Below are positions 12,963 through 22,785 of a stretch of DNA of 64,000 nt, one piece after another (the stretch's first letter is position 1; the number at the start of each line of letters is the position of its first letter). The notes under the pieces are model-generated. The model made no database searches and was not told the origin of the DNA. It worked only from the letters and a program-made list of their open reading frames with translations. The position numbers and the translations under genes were made by a program. The DNA is taken from positions 1,054,001 through 1,118,000 of the forward strand of contig NZ_CP086727.1 in assembly GCF_020906275.1 (NCBI RefSeq), written 5' to 3'. This stretch comes from Parasphingorhabdus litoris DSM 22379. Lineage in GTDB: Bacteria; Pseudomonadota; Alphaproteobacteria; Sphingomonadales; Sphingomonadaceae.

Positions 12963-15900
12963 TCATCGGCGCGCCAGCATCGGCGGTACCGGGCCAATCC
13001 AGTCCGACAGATCAACCTCGTCTTTCACAAAATATGGCTTGCCCTTGCTGTTGAGATAAAAGCGCTGCATTTCGCTGCGATTAAAGGGCCGGGAGCCCAG
13101 GCGGCCGAACACAGCCATCTGACCGCCAGTCTCATCGACAGCGCGGTCTCGATCCAGTCCTTTGGACAAAGCCAAAGCCGGTTTCGGTGTGCGGGCAAAG
13201 GCGATAAGTTCCGGCATGGGCGGCGGTGAGAAGCCATAATAATTGGGTTGGCTATCCGGCGACGTCAGCTGAATGACCTTCAGGCCATTGCGGCCATCCG
13301 CGACATAGGCAAACAGTGTGGCGTTGGTCGAGCCGACAATGACATCTTCTGCGTCATTCATCTGGCCACCAAATGTTTCCTTGCGATAAATAACCGGTGC
13401 TTCCGGGTTCGTAATATTGGCGATCACCAATCCTTGGTCTTTCGCAGCGATATAGGCATATGTACGGGCCAGATAGAGGCGTCGGGCATTGTTCAGAGCT
13501 ATTGTGCCGGACTCGACCGGAACCGGGTTTTCCATATCCGTTACATCGAACAGTTTCACGCCATCGACATCGGTGACCCAGAGATAGCGGAATTGCAGGG
13601 CAGAAGCACGCGCGTCCGTCATTGGTATGGTCACAACATGGCGTGGTTGGAGCGGATCATTCAGATCAATGACGACCAGTCCGCTTGCTGCAGTAATATA
13701 GGCATAATGGCCCGCCAGTGTAATATGCTTGGCACCGTTCAAGACGCCGTCCGCATTCCAGGTAACTGCCCGTTTGAAGAAGTTATTGCGGAACTCGCCA
13801 TCGGCCAGCGTGTTGATGTCGACAAGGATCAAGCCTTCTTCACTGTCGGTAATGACCGCATAGTTATAAATCGGGTGAAAAGCCTGTTCTTCGTTAATCT
13901 CACGCAGCTCTGCCGTGTTGCGTTCCGGTGCAATTGGCTGATTGGTGGAAAGTGCCATGCAGGTAGCGTTCTTGGTGTCGACATGTGTGTCATGGCCCAA
14001 AGAGGAGAAGGGTGCTTTGACGATCCGTTCGGAAAAGCCCTTGTTGCCGATTGAGGCAACGTCATAGGCGCGGAAGCCCCCTTTGCCTTCTGCGACAAAC
14101 ATATATTCGCCGCGCAGCTGCAGACAGCGGACGGCATCACCAGTACCCTGAACAACATTCGCAAATTCTTCGAGCGCTTTGGTTTCACCCGAAAGGTCAC
14201 CATCAAAACGGTCGCCGCGGACCCAGTTGATCAGCTCGCGGCCATTGTCCTCGACATGCATCCGCCAATAATCTGGATAGGCATATTTCTGGAGGTAAGA
14301 ACCGATGACAGCTTGCGGTTCGTCCCATTCGGTTACGCGGACGGCTTCGAAGCCTTTTTCCAGTCCGACCCAGGCATGCAGGCCGACAAAGTTCACGAAA
14401 TTCGTACCCTGGAGCAATAGCTGCGACATGATGGCATTATTGTCATTGGCTTCGCTTAAGTGACAATCGGAGCACTGCTTTGTTTCGGTTTTGCGGACCG
14501 TGTGCGGGAAGTGGGGTGCAAAGGCCTGGCTGGAGAAGCCGATGGCCGAGATTGGTGGCTGCTGCACATAGATGCGTTCGCGGTTGATGTTGGTGGAGGA
14601 AAGCACCAGCGCTGAGGTAGACCGCACTGGCGCGATAATGCTGCCCTTGGTGGTCTGGTGGCGGCCGAGCTGGAACATCTGATCGCGGGCAACTTGCGGG
14701 TTATATGTCGCATAGTTACGCGTGGTGCCGCCTTCATATTTGTGGCTTTCCGTTTGCCAATTGGCCTCAATCGGCAAGTGGCAACCGCCGCAACTGGTGG
14801 TCCAGCTCAAGTGGCAGGTAAAGCATACCATATTCTCGTCTTTATGCGCTCTGTCGGCGGCCGGAACTCCGCTGCCAAAACTGTACTTCCCGGTTTCCGC
14901 ACCGGTTTTCGACATCAGCTTGGCCCGCGCGGATTTCAGGTTAAAGTCGGGATGTGAACGATCCACGCTGTCTTTGACCAGGCTGACCCGCCAGCTGAGC
15001 TTTGGATCGAGAAGAGAGCGCTGTATCAATACCCGGTTGCCATTTGGATCCGTGAACCATTCAAACCGGCGTTGACCGTCAGGATTACGCAGCAGAGCCA
15101 GGTTCTTACCCTTTGGCCGGGCCGCCAGATTGGATGTCATCAGCGTTGGATAGGCATCAGCGGTGCCGTGGCAGTCCTTACAACTGATTTCGACGGCATT
15201 AGCGACCTCTCCATAGATCAGGCCATTGCCGTGGCTGTCCTGTGCGAAGTGGCAGTCCGCACATTGCATGCCCACCTCGGCGTGGATGCTCATCATATGG
15301 ACGGATTTACCAGGGTTGATTCCGGGTTCGACGAATTTCTCTTCATCCTCTCGGCGGAATTTCTCTGGATCATCATTCTCGACAATGTCGCCATCTTCAT
15401 CAAGCAGATTGCCATCCCGGTCTCGTTTCAGAATCGCGCGGAAATTCCAGCCGTGACCATGATAGTCGGCAAATTGCGTGTCTTTGGCCTCACTATTGAG
15501 GTCATAAACGTTGCGCAGGAAATCGAGATCACCCCACAGTCCCTTGGGTGAAGCGGCCTCGGGATTGCGGTCCAGCACCTTGCGGACTTCTTCGGCATCT
15601 GGATATTTCTGTTGCTTGTAGGTTTTCTGATATTCCTCGTCGCTCATACCCTCTGGGCGCGGCGTAGTATTATTCGGTCCGGGCCACATGAGCGGCGCAT
15701 CGGATTCATAATCCCACATGGTATAGCCGAGGAAGCTGTTCAGGAAGATATTGGGTTGGTGCATGTGGCAATTCATGCATTGCGCGGTTGGGATGGCGCG
15801 GGTGAATGCATGCTGGATCGGATGGCCTTTTTCACGTTTTGCCGGATCTATATCGCCGCTGTGATCATCCGAATGACCATCATCATGCGCATCCCCATGA

Positions 15901-17123
15901 TATCCGGCTTTCTTGCCGGATTTGTCTTTTTTCTCATAGGTGGCATCATACGTGCCGTAACTGCCCACCCGATGCTCGCCCTCTTTCAGATTGCGGATCG
16001 TGGGATCTTTGGTCTGGGTCTGTCCATCGCGGCCATATTTGGCCCAGGTCAGACTGTGACGTGGTTCGCGGTCATTGGCATAGACGACATGGCAACTGGC
16101 ACAACCGGACTGGCGATAGTCACCTGGCTGGTCGTTGGTGCCCATGAACCAGGTAAAGGGGTCGTTGAGCCGTGTTTTATGGATGTTGAGCGCCGGGATA
16201 GCGACACGCAGTCCTGTTCCTGGACCGCGGTTGGACTGTTTCAGGTCGGGGCGGCCAGGTTCCTCGAGCCGCTGGATAATACCTCCGATATTGGGCAGAC
16301 CGATTTCAGGGAATTGCGTGTTGATATTGCGGCCGCCACGTTCAAATACGCGAAATACATCGCCGGGCGGTATCGTATGCCAGGTGGGCAGGGGATAGAG
16401 AATGGGCAGGGCACCGCGCTTCTTCTGCTCTTCTGTTACCGTGCCGTGCGGGTTGCCCGGTGACTTGATCGTCGCGGGCAGGCCCTTGCGGGTATAGGCT
16501 TCGCCAAAGATGTAATTTTTGAAGGGTACGATGCCGTTATTATAGGCCGCGCCGCCCCACAGCATGGCGCCGGTTGCCATCAAGGATCGTTCGGACGCTT
16601 CGATAATTTCCATATGGCAAGCACCGCAAGCCTCGCGCGCAACGCGATAGTCGGACGGGTTGACGAAGCGGACAAATTCCGGGGATTCCTTGTTGAGCAA
16701 TGTGTAGCTGCGCTTCGGATTGGCGGACGAAGGCCAGTGCCAGCTCTTTGGATATTTGGGGAGGACATGCGCCTTTTTCAGCGCATACATATATTGCGGG
16801 CTTTTCTTGCCCCACGCATTGTCGCCATTGACGCTTGCATCACCGCCATGACAGTCGACACAGCCTAAAACCACCGCTGGCGTTTCGTGCATGGTTTTCT
16901 GGTCGCTGTCGGTATGACAGGAAATACAGCCGGTGCTTTTGGCATTGGCCGCGTCCCATGTCTGGTTCTGCGGCGCTGGCGGTGTGAATGTATAGTCAAT
17001 CTTCTGCGGCTTTTCCTTTCCAGCAGCCAACAGCGCTGGCGTGCCTGCGACGCTCAGTCCAGCAACACCAAGTCCAGCTATGACAAAGCGCCTATATCGG
17101 GAGAGGAGATTGAGAAACTGCAT
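12963..17123 (-). CDS. Decaheme c-type cytochrome fused to LVIVD beta-propeller
   Basis: 1386 residues from MQFLNLLSRY, which has a signal peptide (ending ALLAAG). Ten CXXCH heme-binding motifs occur between about residues 64 and 883: CISCH, CVDCH, CGACH, CASCH, CMNCH, CADCH, CKDCH, CFTCH, CGGCH, CSDCH. A His/Asp-rich insert (HDDGHSDDHSGD) lies between the fourth and fifth. From about residue 1000 to 1290 the chain carries LVIVD-type propeller repeats (YAYIAAKDQGLVIANI, YAYITAASGLVVIDL). The protein should be exported and heme-loaded. It is the last gene of the operon, one base after the beta-barrel stop codon, implying translational coupling. Function in electron transfer is inferred; the fusion is unusual. 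Confidence 0.9.
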   Translation of the reverse strand: MQFLNLLSRYRRFVIAGLGVAGLSVAGTPALLAAGKEKPQKIDYTFTPPAPQNQTWDAANAKSTGCISCHTDSDQKTMHETPAVVLGCVDCHGGDASVNGDNAWGKKSPQYMYALKKAHVLPKYPKSWHWPSSANPKRSYTLLNKESPEFVRFVNPSDYRVAREACGACHMEIIEASERSLMATGAMLWGGAAYNNGIVPFKNYIFGEAYTRKGLPATIKSPGNPHGTVTEEQKKRGALPILYPLPTWHTIPPGDVFRVFERGGRNINTQFPEIGLPNIGGIIQRLEEPGRPDLKQSNRGPGTGLRVAIPALNIHKTRLNDPFTWFMGTNDQPGDYRQSGCASCHVVYANDREPRHSLTWAKYGRDGQTQTKDPTIRNLKEGEHRVGSYGTYDATYEKKDKSGKKAGYHGDAHDDGHSDDHSGDIDPAKREKGHPIQHAFTRAIPTAQCMNCHMHQPNIFLNSFLGYTMWDYESDAPLMWPGPNNTTPRPEGMSDEEYQKTYKQQKYPDAEEVRKVLDRNPEAASPKGLWGDLDFLRNVYDLNSEAKDTQFADYHGHGWNFRAILKRDRDGNLLDEDGDIVENDDPEKFRREDEEKFVEPGINPGKSVHMMSIHAEVGMQCADCHFAQDSHGNGLIYGEVANAVEISCKDCHGTADAYPTLMTSNLAARPKGKNLALLRNPDGQRRFEWFTDPNGNRVLIQRSLLDPKLSWRVSLVKDSVDRSHPDFNLKSARAKLMSKTGAETGKYSFGSGVPAADRAHKDENMVCFTCHLSWTTSCGGCHLPIEANWQTESHKYEGGTTRNYATYNPQVARDQMFQLGRHQTTKGSIIAPVRSTSALVLSSTNINRERIYVQQPPISAIGFSSQAFAPHFPHTVRKTETKQCSDCHLSEANDNNAIMSQLLLQGTNFVNFVGLHAWVGLEKGFEAVRVTEWDEPQAVIGSYLQKYAYPDYWRMHVEDNGRELINWVRGDRFDGDLSGETKALEEFANVVQGTGDAVRCLQLRGEYMFVAEGKGGFRAYDVASIGNKGFSERIVKAPFSSLGHDTHVDTKNATCMALSTNQPIAPERNTAELREINEEQAFHPIYNYAVITDSEEGLILVDINTLADGEFRNNFFKRAVTWNADGVLNGAKHITLAGHYAYITAASGLVVIDLNDPLQPRHVVTIPMTDARASALQFRYLWVTDVDGVKLFDVTDMENPVPVESGTIALNNARRLYLARTYAYIAAKDQGLVIANITNPEAPVIYRKETFGGQMNDAEDVIVGSTNATLFAYVADGRNGLKVIQLTSPDSQPNYYGFSPPPMPELIAFARTPKPALALSKGLDRDRAVDETGGQMAVFGRLGSRPFNRSEMQRFYLNSKGKPYFVKDEVDLSDWIGPVPPMLARR

Positions 17124-17124
17124 A

Positions 17125-19233
17125 TCAGAAGGCCAGTATCGCGTTGAAAAGAATGGAATAATGGAAATCACGTTTGTCCGTCTGATCGAATAAATCTTCG
17201 AAACCTTTGCCGGGGAGCAGCGCAGCACCGGATAAGCGGAAAACGATGTTCTGATTGGCGTTGGGGCGGTAAATGGCCGCCGCTGAAAGGTCCCAACCGA
17301 TATCCTTTGGTATTGATCCCTCAACGCGCAGCGCTTCTAGGCTTTCAATTTTGTGGAACCAGAGATGATTGGCATTGGCGGACAGACGGAAATCCGGTGT
17401 GAGGTCCGCGTCCACGCCGACGCCTGCCAATATCGTGCCGGGGTTGTTAAAGTTGCTTTGGCCCTGTTCCTTCGATGATCGAAGGGAGTTAAGGATGCCA
17501 TTTCGGCCATTAATGCTGATTGCGCGCCCGCCGCCCGCAAAGGGAATAGTCTGCCGGATCCAGTAGCTGGTGTCGGCGCCGGCAAAGATCGGGTTCTCAA
17601 AAATCGCGTCAAACCCGGCTTCGGTATTATTGTAAGGATTGCCGTCACCGCTGGCGAACAGACCGGATGCCCGAAAGCGCAGGAAGTCGACATCATAGCT
17701 GGCCTCTGCTGCTGCAAAATAGGCGGCGATCCTGGCCGGTTCACTAGTAAAGATGCTGTTGCGATCTTCACCGAAAGCACCATAAATCTGACCGGTTACG
17801 TTGATCCGACCGATACGGCCATCGACCGCATAGCCGGGATATACAACATCGTAGGCCCGGCCCCGCAAATCACCAATCAGCGCAGGGCGAACCGGAAAGC
17901 CGTTATCGTCAATCTCGATATCGTTCTTTTCGCGGTTCATATTATAGGTGACGCTGAACTGGCTGGTCAGCCCGACAAATGGCAAATCCTGACGATAGAG
18001 ATTGGCGAAGAAAATATAGCTATCGCGTGGTGTCTGAGTGATATCGTTAAGGCCGCTATTGGTGTCTTTTTCCAGCTGCACAAAGGCGCCAAGATTATAT
18101 TGAACGCGGTTATTGTCGCGCGTGCCGAACAAGCGGAAACCCAACTGGTTATCCTGGAACAGGAAGCCGCGGAAATCAGCTTGCATCGGCTGGATACCTA
18201 TGCGGAAACTGTCGAAGTCATAACGCGCTGAGGTGTTGCGGATGTGATAGTCGAAAAACGCCTCCTGCACGCCGACAAACCAGTCGGTGCGGTTGGAGGT
18301 TTTTGAAGGTTCGACAAACAGCACGCGGCGTTCCGGAACGTTCACATGGTTGATCTGTGTAGCCAGCGTCAGGCGATACTCGACATCAGGTGGCTTATAA
18401 GCAGTTGAACCTTTGATCAGCGCCACGCCGGTGATGAAAGTCTGCGCATAGACTTCGGAACCCGATCGGCCGAACACGTCGATGCTATTGTCTCGCTCTG
18501 TCGTTTGCACGCCAACCGGGATCGGGAAGCTGCGCGGTTCGATCACTGTGTCGGAAATCGCGTTGACGACAAAGAACCAGTCGTCGCCCTTCAGGAAGGA
18601 TGGTTTCTTGTCTGCTGGTATCGGCTTGTCGCCCTTTAGCACATTTTGCGCATAGGGGTTGGATGTATTGCTGCAATTATTTTTCAGCGCGCCGAAAACT
18701 TTATAGATCGACTGATCACCGCCCTTTTGCGGGCATAGCGTTTGCAATATCCGCCAGCGGTCGGGAACGGGAAACTCGTCGGTAGGGAAAGCTTCTGGTG
18801 GTGGAGCGCTGACCGCACCGGGATTATTCTGAGTCACACGGTCCGGCAGTTCCTTGGGAACACCCGGACGGCGGCGGCCATCAATCAGCGCTTCGTCAGC
18901 ATCAAGGCCGTCAAAATCCATTTCCAGCTGTTCTGGCTGGGCAACCTCGGGTTCCGTTGTCGCCGAGGCTGCAGCGGGTGGTTCGGCTGCTTTGACTACG
19001 GCCTCTTCTTCAGGATCGGGCCCGTCGACGCCCAACATGCCTGCGCCTGCGTCTATCTCGGCGAGATCAAAATCCGAATTTTCGACGCGCATCCAGTCAA
19101 ACTGTTCGCTCGCCAACAAAGCGGTGAGCGATGTCTCCATTTCCTCAATGGATAGCCGCTGTGCCTCCATCTGTTCGGCTTGACCCGACATCACCGTCAT
19201 AATTGGCAGGAAAGAGGAGGATAGCGCCGACAC
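17125..19233 (-). CDS. Outer-membrane beta-barrel, porin-like partner of multiheme cytochrome
   Basis: 702 residues. From about residue 190 to the end the sequence alternates like beta-strands with aromatic girdles (FFVVNAISDTVIEP, WFVGVQEAFFDYHIRN, VQYNLGAFVQLEKD) and finishes ILFNAILAF with a terminal Phe, the outer-membrane assembly signal. The first 130 residues are acidic and Pro/Ala-rich. The only available start is a GTG five bases after the upstream stop codon, and the N-terminus lacks basic residues, so its signal peptide is atypical. Between heme proteins in an operon, it could form the sheath through which electrons cross the outer membrane, as MtrB does, but sequence similarity to MtrB is not evident. 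Confidence 0.75.
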   Translation of the reverse strand: MSALSSSFLPIMTVMSGQAEQMEAQRLSIEEMETSLTALLASEQFDWMRVENSDFDLAEIDAGAGMLGVDGPDPEEEAVVKAAEPPAAASATTEPEVAQPEQLEMDFDGLDADEALIDGRRRPGVPKELPDRVTQNNPGAVSAPPPEAFPTDEFPVPDRWRILQTLCPQKGGDQSIYKVFGALKNNCSNTSNPYAQNVLKGDKPIPADKKPSFLKGDDWFFVVNAISDTVIEPRSFPIPVGVQTTERDNSIDVFGRSGSEVYAQTFITGVALIKGSTAYKPPDVEYRLTLATQINHVNVPERRVLFVEPSKTSNRTDWFVGVQEAFFDYHIRNTSARYDFDSFRIGIQPMQADFRGFLFQDNQLGFRLFGTRDNNRVQYNLGAFVQLEKDTNSGLNDITQTPRDSYIFFANLYRQDLPFVGLTSQFSVTYNMNREKNDIEIDDNGFPVRPALIGDLRGRAYDVVYPGYAVDGRIGRINVTGQIYGAFGEDRNSIFTSEPARIAAYFAAAEASYDVDFLRFRASGLFASGDGNPYNNTEAGFDAIFENPIFAGADTSYWIRQTIPFAGGGRAISINGRNGILNSLRSSKEQGQSNFNNPGTILAGVGVDADLTPDFRLSANANHLWFHKIESLEALRVEGSIPKDIGWDLSAAAIYRPNANQNIVFRLSGAALLPGKGFEDLFDQTDKRDFHYSILFNAILAF

Positions 19234-19238
19234 GTGCT

Positions 19239-21239
19239 TTACAACCCCTCACAAACATTTTGGTCGTCAGTGTCGAGAAACGGCGCAAACGGGCAATTTA
19301 CATAGCGCAAACGCACCTGCGCATCGCCAAGATCAACGACGACGTTATCAGCGCGAATGGCCTTGGGCGCATTGCCAATGCCGCCAACGCGCAAGCCAGC
19401 ATTGTGCAGACCAAGGAAGCTGATCATGTCGTCCTGATCAATACCATCGCCGGATACACCAAGACCCCCGACAAGCTGATCACCTCGATAGATTGGAACG
19501 CTGCCGGGGAAAATCTGGATGCCATTTTCAAGCCGATTCTGTCCTGCTGCGGCATCCGGCGTGTTGGTGCAGCGCATCGGTGTGTCGGTTGGCGAAGCAC
19601 CGGTTACAAAGGCCAGATGCTGGCCGAGATTGGGAAAGATCAAGGCTGCTTGCAGACCGGTTGCCAATGGATTGAAGTCCGCGATCGGACGCGATAGCGG
19701 TCCGGGGGGACGCCCCAGTTCGCCGTCGGGAAAGTAAGGTCGAGCGAGATTACCACCGGACCGATCCGCAAAGGCGACCGTGCCTGTTAGCGCATTGGGA
19801 TCATTCAGGAACGTGCGAACGCGCTGTACAAAGGCAGCAACATCGGTATCGGGATTGCCCAGCAGATCGGATGCCGCAGCGCTGTTGGAAAAAAACGAAG
19901 CCGTGCGAGCCTTTTGCAGCGAGACATCGGTACCGAAAATCGGAGCATCGGGCGACCGGACAATCCCAAGTATTTCGCCATGCGTATCGACGATGGAAAT
20001 GGACACCTGCGCGCGGCTGTCCAGCGGTTGCCGGATTTGCGCGCGCGCGCGGGACATGATGATGAACGCTTCTTCCAATATTGCCCGCGTCTCTGATTCG
20101 GTGAGCGGCGCTGCTACACTGGCACCGTCTGTCGCGGCGCGGATCGGGAAGCGGTTGGTGCCTGTGCCATCGGACAGTATAAAGGCATCGCGGTTCTGGA
20201 ACTCTGCTGCAGTTGATGCCCGGATCCCCGAACCTTCAGTGCCATAGGCTGTACCAGCTATGATCGCGCCAGCTGTGTAGCCGGTTACTGCAATCAGGTT
20301 GCCGGACGTGCCGTTAATGGCGGCAAAATTGTTTTGCAGCGGTGAAAGATCGCCGACGACCATATCACTAAAGCGCAAAGACGTGCCGTCCACCGATATT
20401 CGGTTGGCAGTGATCGCAGCAGGCGGCGCAAAGCCCTGAATACCGGCCAACGCAATGGCTTCCTCATCGTCGACATCGACATCGAGAATATTGGAATCAA
20501 AACCATAATCGCCGTCACCCATGACGCCGATCGCGCCGACGACGACACCGTTTTTATAGAGCGGCAAGCCGCCTGGGTCAGCCGATAATCCCAGCGGGGA
20601 ACGCTTTGGCCCGATCAGCGCAGCTGCACCGGCGTTGCCAAAGCGCTGGTTGAGATCCGAGCAAGGCAGCTGGCTGAACTGCACCCCAAAAAGCGGACCG
20701 CTTTCCAAGCCCGCCGCCGTTGGAGCGGGCGGAAAATGTTCCTGCACGATCTGGCTCGCCGTGCGGGTTGAAAAAGCATTGCCAGAGCTGGAGAGATAGG
20801 CGCCGGTTACCGCTTTGGCGATTGCTCCAGCTGCGGCAGGCACATCGACGCCCTGCACATCAATACCGGGACTGTTTATTGTTCCCAATGCCGTTCGAGC
20901 GCTAGTTGTTGCGACTGCGCGCGCACCGTTCATTTCAAATACGGCCAGAACATTGCCAACCCGATCTGTCACCGCGATGACAGAAGGGAGATTGCGCGCT
21001 GTCGCTTCGCCGACGGCTTGCGCTATGACGGTTTGCACATCGGTAACAGAAAGCGATTCTTGGGCGGGAGGGGCAAAAGCTCCCCCATTGCCATCAACTG
21101 GATTGGGCGTTGGTGTCGGTGTTGGCGCAGGAGCGGGCGATGGCGTACCACCAAAGTCATTGCTGCCGCCGCCGCCTCCACAAGAGGTCAGCACCAAGGC
21201 AGCCGCCGAAATCGCAGCGGTGAAACGAAACTTCCGCAT
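19239..21239 (-). CDS. Lipoprotein with two GlcG/HbpS-type domains
   Basis: 666 residues. The lipobox (LVLTSC followed by a Gly-rich run) and a Pro/Thr linker indicate anchoring to a membrane. Two GlcG/HbpS (DUF336) domains follow: the first at about residues 60-270 (LSVTDVQTVIAQAVGEA, VVGAIGVMGDGDYG), the second at about 375-640 (TESETRAILEEAFIIM, LVGGLGVSGDGIDQDD). Domains of this family bind heme or sense redox. Its start codon overlaps the stop of the cytochrome gene upstream (TAATG), so it belongs to the operon. A role in heme delivery or redox sensing for the complex is inference. Confidence 0.85.
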   Translation of the reverse strand: MRKFRFTAAISAAALVLTSCGGGGGSNDFGGTPSPAPAPTPTPTPNPVDGNGGAFAPPAQESLSVTDVQTVIAQAVGEATARNLPSVIAVTDRVGNVLAVFEMNGARAVATTSARTALGTINSPGIDVQGVDVPAAAGAIAKAVTGAYLSSSGNAFSTRTASQIVQEHFPPAPTAAGLESGPLFGVQFSQLPCSDLNQRFGNAGAAALIGPKRSPLGLSADPGGLPLYKNGVVVGAIGVMGDGDYGFDSNILDVDVDDEEAIALAGIQGFAPPAAITANRISVDGTSLRFSDMVVGDLSPLQNNFAAINGTSGNLIAVTGYTAGAIIAGTAYGTEGSGIRASTAAEFQNRDAFILSDGTGTNRFPIRAATDGASVAAPLTESETRAILEEAFIIMSRARAQIRQPLDSRAQVSISIVDTHGEILGIVRSPDAPIFGTDVSLQKARTASFFSNSAAASDLLGNPDTDVAAFVQRVRTFLNDPNALTGTVAFADRSGGNLARPYFPDGELGRPPGPLSRPIADFNPLATGLQAALIFPNLGQHLAFVTGASPTDTPMRCTNTPDAAAGQNRLENGIQIFPGSVPIYRGDQLVGGLGVSGDGIDQDDMISFLGLHNAGLRVGGIGNAPKAIRADNVVVDLGDAQVRLRYVNCPFAPFLDTDDQNVCEGL

Positions 21240-22645
21240 TATCGCAATGCCCTTATGGTTCTGACCGCACTGCCCAGCGCCCGGCGGAACTGCAGCGGCT
21301 TGTAGCTGTTGGGTTCATCGACGGCTTTATAGGCCACATTGATTTGGCCGCGCAGACTGGCGGCGGCAGATTCGCTAACCTGGCCGCTATTTACCAGCCC
21401 GTTGAGCAGGGTATCGATCGCCATGACCGCCTGTACGCTCCCCTCATAATCGGTGAAGCGCGGAGAGATCGCTTGTCCGGCAATGGTTTCCATGATCCGG
21501 AAGGTTTGATCCCGGCCAAAGCTGGCTCTGGAGAAGCGATCAGCCAGTGTCTGAGCCGTTTGACGCAATCGTGCTGCGGCTTGAACCGCTGGCGCCCGAC
21601 CTTTACCCATGGCCGCATGAAATGCCTTGGACCGGGCCTCAAATTGTGTAGCCAAATCCGGCGCGGCTACTTTAATGGCGGCGCTCAGCATGATCATATT
21701 CTCGTCATTATAAGGCGGCATGCCTTCTGGAATGGGACGACCGGGATTGTTGATTGATGTCGGACGCGCCGATGCGTCATCATAGATGCGGCGGTGGCAG
21801 CTATGGCAATCATAGAAATAGAATTCCGGGAAGAGACCTTCCTGAGCCAAGGCGGGTTTGGAAAAGAGATTGAGTGAGCGTTCCAGCGCCATAGATTGAC
21901 CGACGGCCCAGAAGCGGACGGCGTTGGTCTTCCCTTTGCGCCTGACATAATCCACATCTTCATCGTGATGCTGTTGCAAGGTGGAAAACAGGTCCAGCTC
22001 GAATGAGATGCGGGGATGGCCGGCCGCCATGATCCGGTGATCAACAAACTGGCCGTTCTTGGCGCTGCCAAAGTGACAATCGAGGCAATTGCTGGCGCGT
22101 GCCTTCGGATTTTCCAGCGGTGTCAGGCCCAGCGAAACATTTTTTGCGTGGTTTGCACCAACGGCATAGTGAGCGGATAGCCAGCCGGATGAAGGACCAT
22201 GGCAGGCCTCGCAGCCAACGCCGTCACTGAGTTGAAAACGAGGGCCTTTTTTTGCTGCCGGAGTGCTGTGGCAGCCCAGGCATTGTTCCGAAGAGGCGGC
22301 ATCCTTGATACCGAGGCGCTTGGCCATGGCGATGCTGCGCGGTTCGCGAAGAACGCGAAAGGCCCGGCTATGGGCGCCGCCGGGTGTTGATTCCTCTTGC
22401 CAGCGCATCAGTTCGTCCTGACGTACGATTTCGCCGTCAGCTTCCTGCCGGCCATGGCAAGTGGTGCTGCCGCAAGTCGCTACGCCCATATAGGTTCCGC
22501 TGGATAAATCCTGCGCTGCTTCGACAGGGGCAGGTGTTGCGACTGAAGATATGAAAAGAGCTACGCCGGCAAGCGCAAAGCAGAATAGGCTAGCGGCCAG
22601 CACGGACCAGCTATGTCTCCACGACAGAATTTTCCCCATTTGCAT
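21239..22645 (-). CDS. c554-like pentaheme cytochrome c
   Basis: 468 residues with an N-terminal membrane or signal segment (about 13-35). Heme motifs: an atypical CX4CH (C58-C63-H64), then CXXCH at C122, C145, C187 and C280. The order and spacing (LGIKDAASSEQCLGCHS, DGVGCEACHGPSSGW, CLDCHFG) fit the cytochrome c554 domain. The C-terminal 180 residues are helical and lack hemes. It is the first gene of the four-gene operon and has a ribosome binding site (AGGAAAAG). It probably moves electrons in the periplasm between the inner membrane and the decaheme/porin pair. Confidence 0.9.
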   Translation of the reverse strand: MQMGKILSWRHSWSVLAASLFCFALAGVALFISSVATPAPVEAAQDLSSGTYMGVATCGSTTCHGRQEADGEIVRQDELMRWQEESTPGGAHSRAFRVLREPRSIAMAKRLGIKDAASSEQCLGCHSTPAAKKGPRFQLSDGVGCEACHGPSSGWLSAHYAVGANHAKNVSLGLTPLENPKARASNCLDCHFGSAKNGQFVDHRIMAAGHPRISFELDLFSTLQQHHDEDVDYVRRKGKTNAVRFWAVGQSMALERSLNLFSKPALAQEGLFPEFYFYDCHSCHRRIYDDASARPTSINNPGRPIPEGMPPYNDENMIMLSAAIKVAAPDLATQFEARSKAFHAAMGKGRAPAVQAAARLRQTAQTLADRFSRASFGRDQTFRIMETIAGQAISPRFTDYEGSVQAVMAIDTLLNGLVNSGQVSESAAASLRGQINVAYKAVDEPNSYKPLQFRRALGSAVRTIRALR

Positions 22646-22785
22646 CGTTGCTTTTCCTGGTCCGAAAACCAGGCCCCTCTGTAAGCTCGACGCGACCCTA
22701 GTCGTTAACTGTCTTTGTGCATTCTATTATGCTTCATTGAAAGCTCAATGCAACGGTAAAAAACCTCGAATATGATGGTTTTTCT

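Noticed and set aside
17123..17324. N-terminal extension of the decaheme cytochrome by 67 codons
   Set aside because: It overlaps the beta-barrel gene and hides the good signal peptide beginning MQFLNLLSRY.
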